DNA of 64,000 nt, from NCBI RefSeq assembly GCF_900108225.1, contig NZ_FNUZ01000003.1, positions 62,001 through 126,000 on the forward strand, read 5' to 3'. Below are positions 61,288 through 64,000 of this stretch, piece by piece (positions within the stretch are counted from its first letter, which is position 1; every line of letters starts with the position of its first letter). The translations under genes and the position numbers were made by a program. The stretch is from Thalassococcus halodurans. GTDB taxonomy: Bacteria; Pseudomonadota; Alphaproteobacteria; Rhodobacterales; Rhodobacteraceae. The notes beneath the pieces were generated by a model. The model had not been told where the DNA came from and did no database searches. It was given only the letters and a program-made list of their open reading frames with translations.

Positions 61288-62505
61288 ATGACCTTGCAGG
61301 ACATCACAACAGACGCGCTGGTGATCGGCGCCGGACCTGCGGGTTTGATGGCGGCGGATGCCTTGGCCGATGCTGGATATTCGGTGCTGGTGGCGGATCA
61401 GAAACCGTCCGTGGCGCGGAAATTCCTGATGGCGGGTAAATCCGGTCTGAACCTGACCAAGGCCGAGCCCTTTGACGCCTTCATGGCCCACTACGGCCCC
61501 CATGCCGATGCGCTGCGCCCGATGATCGAACGCGTCAGGCCCGAGGACGTGGCGAACTGGGCGCAAGGGTTGGGACAAGAGGTGTTCACCGGCTCAACGG
61601 GCCGTGTTTTTCCCAAAGTAATGAAGGCCTCTCCCCTGTTGCGCGCGTGGTTGGCGCGACTGGACGGGATGGGCGTGACGGTAAACACCCGCTGGCGCTG
61701 GACCGGCTGGAAGGACGGCGCGGCAGTTTTCGACACGCCTGATGGTAGGGTGTCGGTGCGGGCGAAAGCCATGGTCCTTGCGATGGGCGGTGCGAGCTGG
61801 CGGCGGTTGGGGTCGGACGGCGAGTGGGCTAATACATTGAATAAAAAAGGTATACCGAAAGTATCCTTCGGTCCGTCAAACGTCGGCCTGACCGTTCCAT
61901 GGTCGCCCCACATGGCGAAAAATTTTGGCAGCCCCATCAAGAACGCGCGTTTCCTTGCAGGCGATATGGAAAACCGTGGTGAGGCGGTGATCAGCGCCAA
62001 AGGGTTGGAAGGCGGCGGAATTTATCCGCTTGCCCCTGCCCTGCGCAAAGGCGCGACGCTGCACATCGATCTGATGCCGGATGTGACCGAAGAGGCCATT
62101 ACCAAACGCCTGTCAAAACCCCGTGGCAAGGACAGCAAATCCAACGCCTTGCGCAAGGCGCTGCGGCTTGATTCGGCGAAACTGGCGCTGCTGATGGAAT
62201 ATGCACGCCCCCTGCCCGATGCGCCGCAGGATGTGGCCAAGTTGGTCAAGGCGCTCCCCATCACCAACGCCACCCTGCGCCCGACGGATGAGGCAATCTC
62301 GACCTCGGGCGGGATTCCATTTGAGGCGATGAATGACGGCCTGATGCTGACAGACATGCCCGGCGTGTTTGCCGCCGGTGAAATGCTGGATTGGGACGCG
62401 CCCACAGGCGGCTACCTGCTGACCGCCTGCTTTGCGACAGGCCTATGGGCGGGCCAACATGCGGCCCGCTGGATCGCAGATCAGGGCAGTGCCGCGGCCT
62501 TTTGA
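61288..62505 (+). CDS. BaiN-like NAD(P)/FAD-dependent oxidoreductase
   Basis: The 405-residue flavoprotein starts with the FAD site ALVIGAGPAGLMAADALA, followed by KFLMAGKSGLNLTKAE. It has a middle domain and closes with SGGIPFEAMN, then PGVFAAGEMLDWDAPTGGYL. This is the HI0933/BaiN family layout, in the subgroup often labelled a TIGR03862-type protein. The frame is open 20 codons upstream of ATG 61288. It overlaps the convergent GST gene by 25 bases. The substrate is unknown. Confidence 0.88.
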   Translation: MTLQDITTDALVIGAGPAGLMAADALADAGYSVLVADQKPSVARKFLMAGKSGLNLTKAEPFDAFMAHYGPHADALRPMIERVRPEDVANWAQGLGQEVFTGSTGRVFPKVMKASPLLRAWLARLDGMGVTVNTRWRWTGWKDGAAVFDTPDGRVSVRAKAMVLAMGGASWRRLGSDGEWANTLNKKGIPKVSFGPSNVGLTVPWSPHMAKNFGSPIKNARFLAGDMENRGEAVISAKGLEGGGIYPLAPALRKGATLHIDLMPDVTEEAITKRLSKPRGKDSKSNALRKALRLDSAKLALLMEYARPLPDAPQDVAKLVKALPITNATLRPTDEAISTSGGIPFEAMNDGLMLTDMPGVFAAGEMLDWDAPTGGYLLTACFATGLWAGQHAARWIADQGSAAAF

Positions 62506-63071
62506 TAGGCAGGGCGCTGCATCAGCACCTTGGCGTTGGCTTTGATTTTGTCCGGCAGCGGCGGGAATTTGGCCGCCAGCGCCCACGACCCACAGTGCAG
62601 AAGCAGAATATCAGGAATGGTCAGCATGTCGCCCGCCAGAAACGGCCCGTCAATTTCAGCCGCAATGCGCTGGATATTCCGGTCGAATTCGGGCTTCAGG
62701 CTTTCCTTCACCTCGGGCACGCGCTGATCCTTGGGCAGTACAAACGTATGTCGCGCCGCCGTCCACAAAAGCGCGTCCAGTTCATCGATGATCCGGTTGG
62801 TCCAGGCATCCTGACGGGCGCGGGCGATGGTGCCTGCCGGATGGGTCAGACCGCCGTGTTTGTCGGCCAGATAGGTCATGATCGCGACGGAATCGCAGAT
62901 CACGTCGTCGCCGTCTTTCAACGCAGGCACTTTGCCAAGGGGTGACACCGCGCGGATTTCATCACTGGCGGGCAGCGCGGGGATATGGTCGTAGGCCAAG
63001 CCCAGTTCTTCCATTGCCCACAAAACGCGAAAAGCACGGGTCTTGCGTGACCCGACAACCGTGTAGCCCAT
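62481..63071 (-). CDS. Glutathione S-transferase family protein
   Basis: The 196-residue protein has a GST N-terminal domain starting MGYTVVGSRKTRAFRVLWAM, with the cis-Pro segment GKVPALKDGDDVICDSVAI, and a helical C-terminal domain (FLAGDMLTIPDILLLHCGSW). The usual catalytic position holds Ser8/Arg9 rather than a Tyr or Cys. It overlaps the flavoprotein gene at its 3' end and lies 20 bases from holA. It differs strongly from the GST at 35446-36111. Confidence 0.88.
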   Translation of the reverse strand: MGYTVVGSRKTRAFRVLWAMEELGLAYDHIPALPASDEIRAVSPLGKVPALKDGDDVICDSVAIMTYLADKHGGLTHPAGTIARARQDAWTNRIIDELDALLWTAARHTFVLPKDQRVPEVKESLKPEFDRNIQRIAAEIDGPFLAGDMLTIPDILLLHCGSWALAAKFPPLPDKIKANAKVLMQRPAYQKAAALP

Positions 63072-63091
63072 CGTTTCCTCCCTGATCGGCG

Positions 63092-64000
63092 TCAGCGTTT
63101 CGCCAACATCGCCAATCGTATGAGCGAACGTTCGACCAAGGCCATAGCCGGTGCTTTCTGACCGGCGGAACGTAACGTCAAATCCGTATCTGTCAGGATT
63201 TTCAGCGCCTGTTCCAGCTTCATCATGCCCCAGCCCTGCGCCTGACGCAGCATCCGGTCGCGGCGTGGGCCAAAGATCGGCGGGCGCATGCGGGCGATTC
63301 CGGCAGCGGCCCCACCGGGATCAGAGGCGGCCATATGCAAAGCGCGGAAATGGCGGGTCGCCATGATGACAAGCGTCACGGCATTTGCGCCTTGCGCTTC
63401 GAGCCGTTGCATCACGGGGCCGATTTCTGTGGCACGGCCTTCGGCGACGACATGCAGGATGTCATCGACCTCGGCCTCGGTCGAGGTGGGCGCCATCAGC
63501 GCGACCTCATCCGGTGTCAGCGGCGCGTCATCGCCCAGCTTATACAGCGCGACCTTTTCAACGGTCTGACGGAAATCACCGGGGTCGAGTTCGCGCGACA
63601 GGGCCATGATCGCGTCCATCGCCGCGCGGTCCAGATTGGTCAGCCTTGATTTTTTCAGATCAGATTCGATTTCGTCCCGCGTGGGCGGATCGTTATAGAT
63701 ACCGACCGCGTAAGCGCTGGGATGCGCTTCGAACAGTTTGCGCAGCTTGGATGTGGCCTTGAGCATGCCTGCGGTCACAATGATCTGCGCATCGCCCGGT
63801 GCCCAATCTTCCATCGCGTTTTTCACGGCGTCGGCGGCGGCCTGATCTGTTGCGCCTTCGACAAAGGCCACGCGCGGACCGGGGAAAAACCCCTGCGCCT
63901 TGATCGCGTCGATCAGTTGGGCGGGGTCCTTGCGCAAATCGCCTGCTGGAATGCGGGTCAGGCGCATTTCCGCCTCGCCCTTCGGGCCGACCAAAGCGGC
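63092..64000 (-). CDS. holA: DNA polymerase III delta subunit HolA (5' end cut by the window)
   Basis: The visible 303 codons lack the start: the reading frame is open through the window edge at 64000. MRLTRIPAGDLRKDPAQLID is typical of the early part of HolA in Alphaproteobacteria. The middle KNAMEDWAPGDAQIIVTAG and the helical C-terminal end (ATRHFRALHMAASD, LRQAQGWGMMKLEQALKIL) fit the delta subunit, which opens the beta clamp during clamp loading. About 40 residues are probably missing. The ATG inside the frame is not the true start. Confidence 0.9.
   Translation of the reverse strand, partial: AALVGPKGEAEMRLTRIPAGDLRKDPAQLIDAIKAQGFFPGPRVAFVEGATDQAAADAVKNAMEDWAPGDAQIIVTAGMLKATSKLRKLFEAHPSAYAVGIYNDPPTRDEIESDLKKSRLTNLDRAAMDAIMALSRELDPGDFRQTVEKVALYKLGDDAPLTPDEVALMAPTSTEAEVDDILHVVAEGRATEIGPVMQRLEAQGANAVTLVIMATRHFRALHMAASDPGGAAAGIARMRPPIFGPRRDRMLRQAQGWGMMKLEQALKILTDTDLTLRSAGQKAPAMALVERSLIRLAMLAKR

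Noticed and set aside
1..64000. tRNA, rRNA, CRISPR arrays or prophage
   Set aside because: I scanned the intergenic gaps and saw no cloverleaf-like element, no regularly spaced repeats and no phage structural genes. A covariance search would be needed to exclude small RNAs.

Overview
This 64 kb window looks like chromosomal DNA of an alphaproteobacterium of the Rhodobacterales (Roseobacter-type). I infer this from the high-GC, densely packed, overlapping genes and from lineage-typical items: the 44-residue aa3 cytochrome oxidase subunit IV, the plant/alphaproteobacterial type of glutamate-cysteine ligase, and an acyl-CoA dehydrogenase of the long DmdC-like class. No species can be named from the sequence alone. 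No rRNA, tRNA, CRISPR array or complete insertion sequence was seen.

Layout. 0.1-4.2 kb: a molybdenum-cofactor operon (fdhD-mobA-mobB-moeA, minus strand, joined by 4-base overlaps) whose last gene is a fusion of an unusual N-terminal domain to MoeA. 4.3-11.5 kb: an AzlCD amino-acid exporter, a lipoprotein, the tiny oxidase subunit, a metallo-beta-lactamase/acyl-CoA dehydrogenase pair, Sua5/TsaC, a LacI regulator and a DUF1330 protein. 11.6-13.6 kb: an eroded strip holding a lacI tail relic, a lower-GC membrane protein and a broken Gfo/Idh oxidoreductase.

13.6-21.8 kb is the most unusual part. It is an eight-gene minus-strand cluster headed by a SARP/BTAD-type regulator, followed by a glycine/arginine-rich protein with acidic ends, a zinc-knuckle protein, a protein with an Asp/Glu block next to an Arg block, two Ala/Thr/Glu-rich helical proteins, a subtilase with an intact triad, and a protein with an OmpA-like C-terminal domain. 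None of them has a visible Sec signal peptide. The promoter after the regulator carries three TGTGA-centred direct repeats about one helical turn apart, the last 8 bp from a -10-like hexamer, which is the classic SARP operator layout. A strong terminator sits inside the cluster. This is my candidate for an undescribed system.

22-38 kb: a short possible transcription unit, an Imm11-type immunity gene that appears frameshifted, a 42-residue protein, mutT-argJ-PpiC isomerase divergent from secA, two conserved envelope proteins, radC, msrA/msrB, queG, a GST, mtgA, and an orphan lower-GC gene with a possible ADP-ribosyltransferase-like motif. 38.5-46 kb: glutamate synthase, with gltD and gltB separated by a GFA-family gene and an alpha/beta hydrolase that has a histone-H1-like tail. 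46-52 kb: uppP, then ftsE-ftsX-plsC-flavin protein, divergent from a zinc-ribbon membrane protein and a STAS/anti-sigma pair. 52-64 kb: gamma-glutamyltransferase convergent with gshA, rsmE, ubiA, an OmpA-family protein with a coiled-coil partner, an HNH protein, a BaiN-like flavoprotein, a second GST and the truncated holA.
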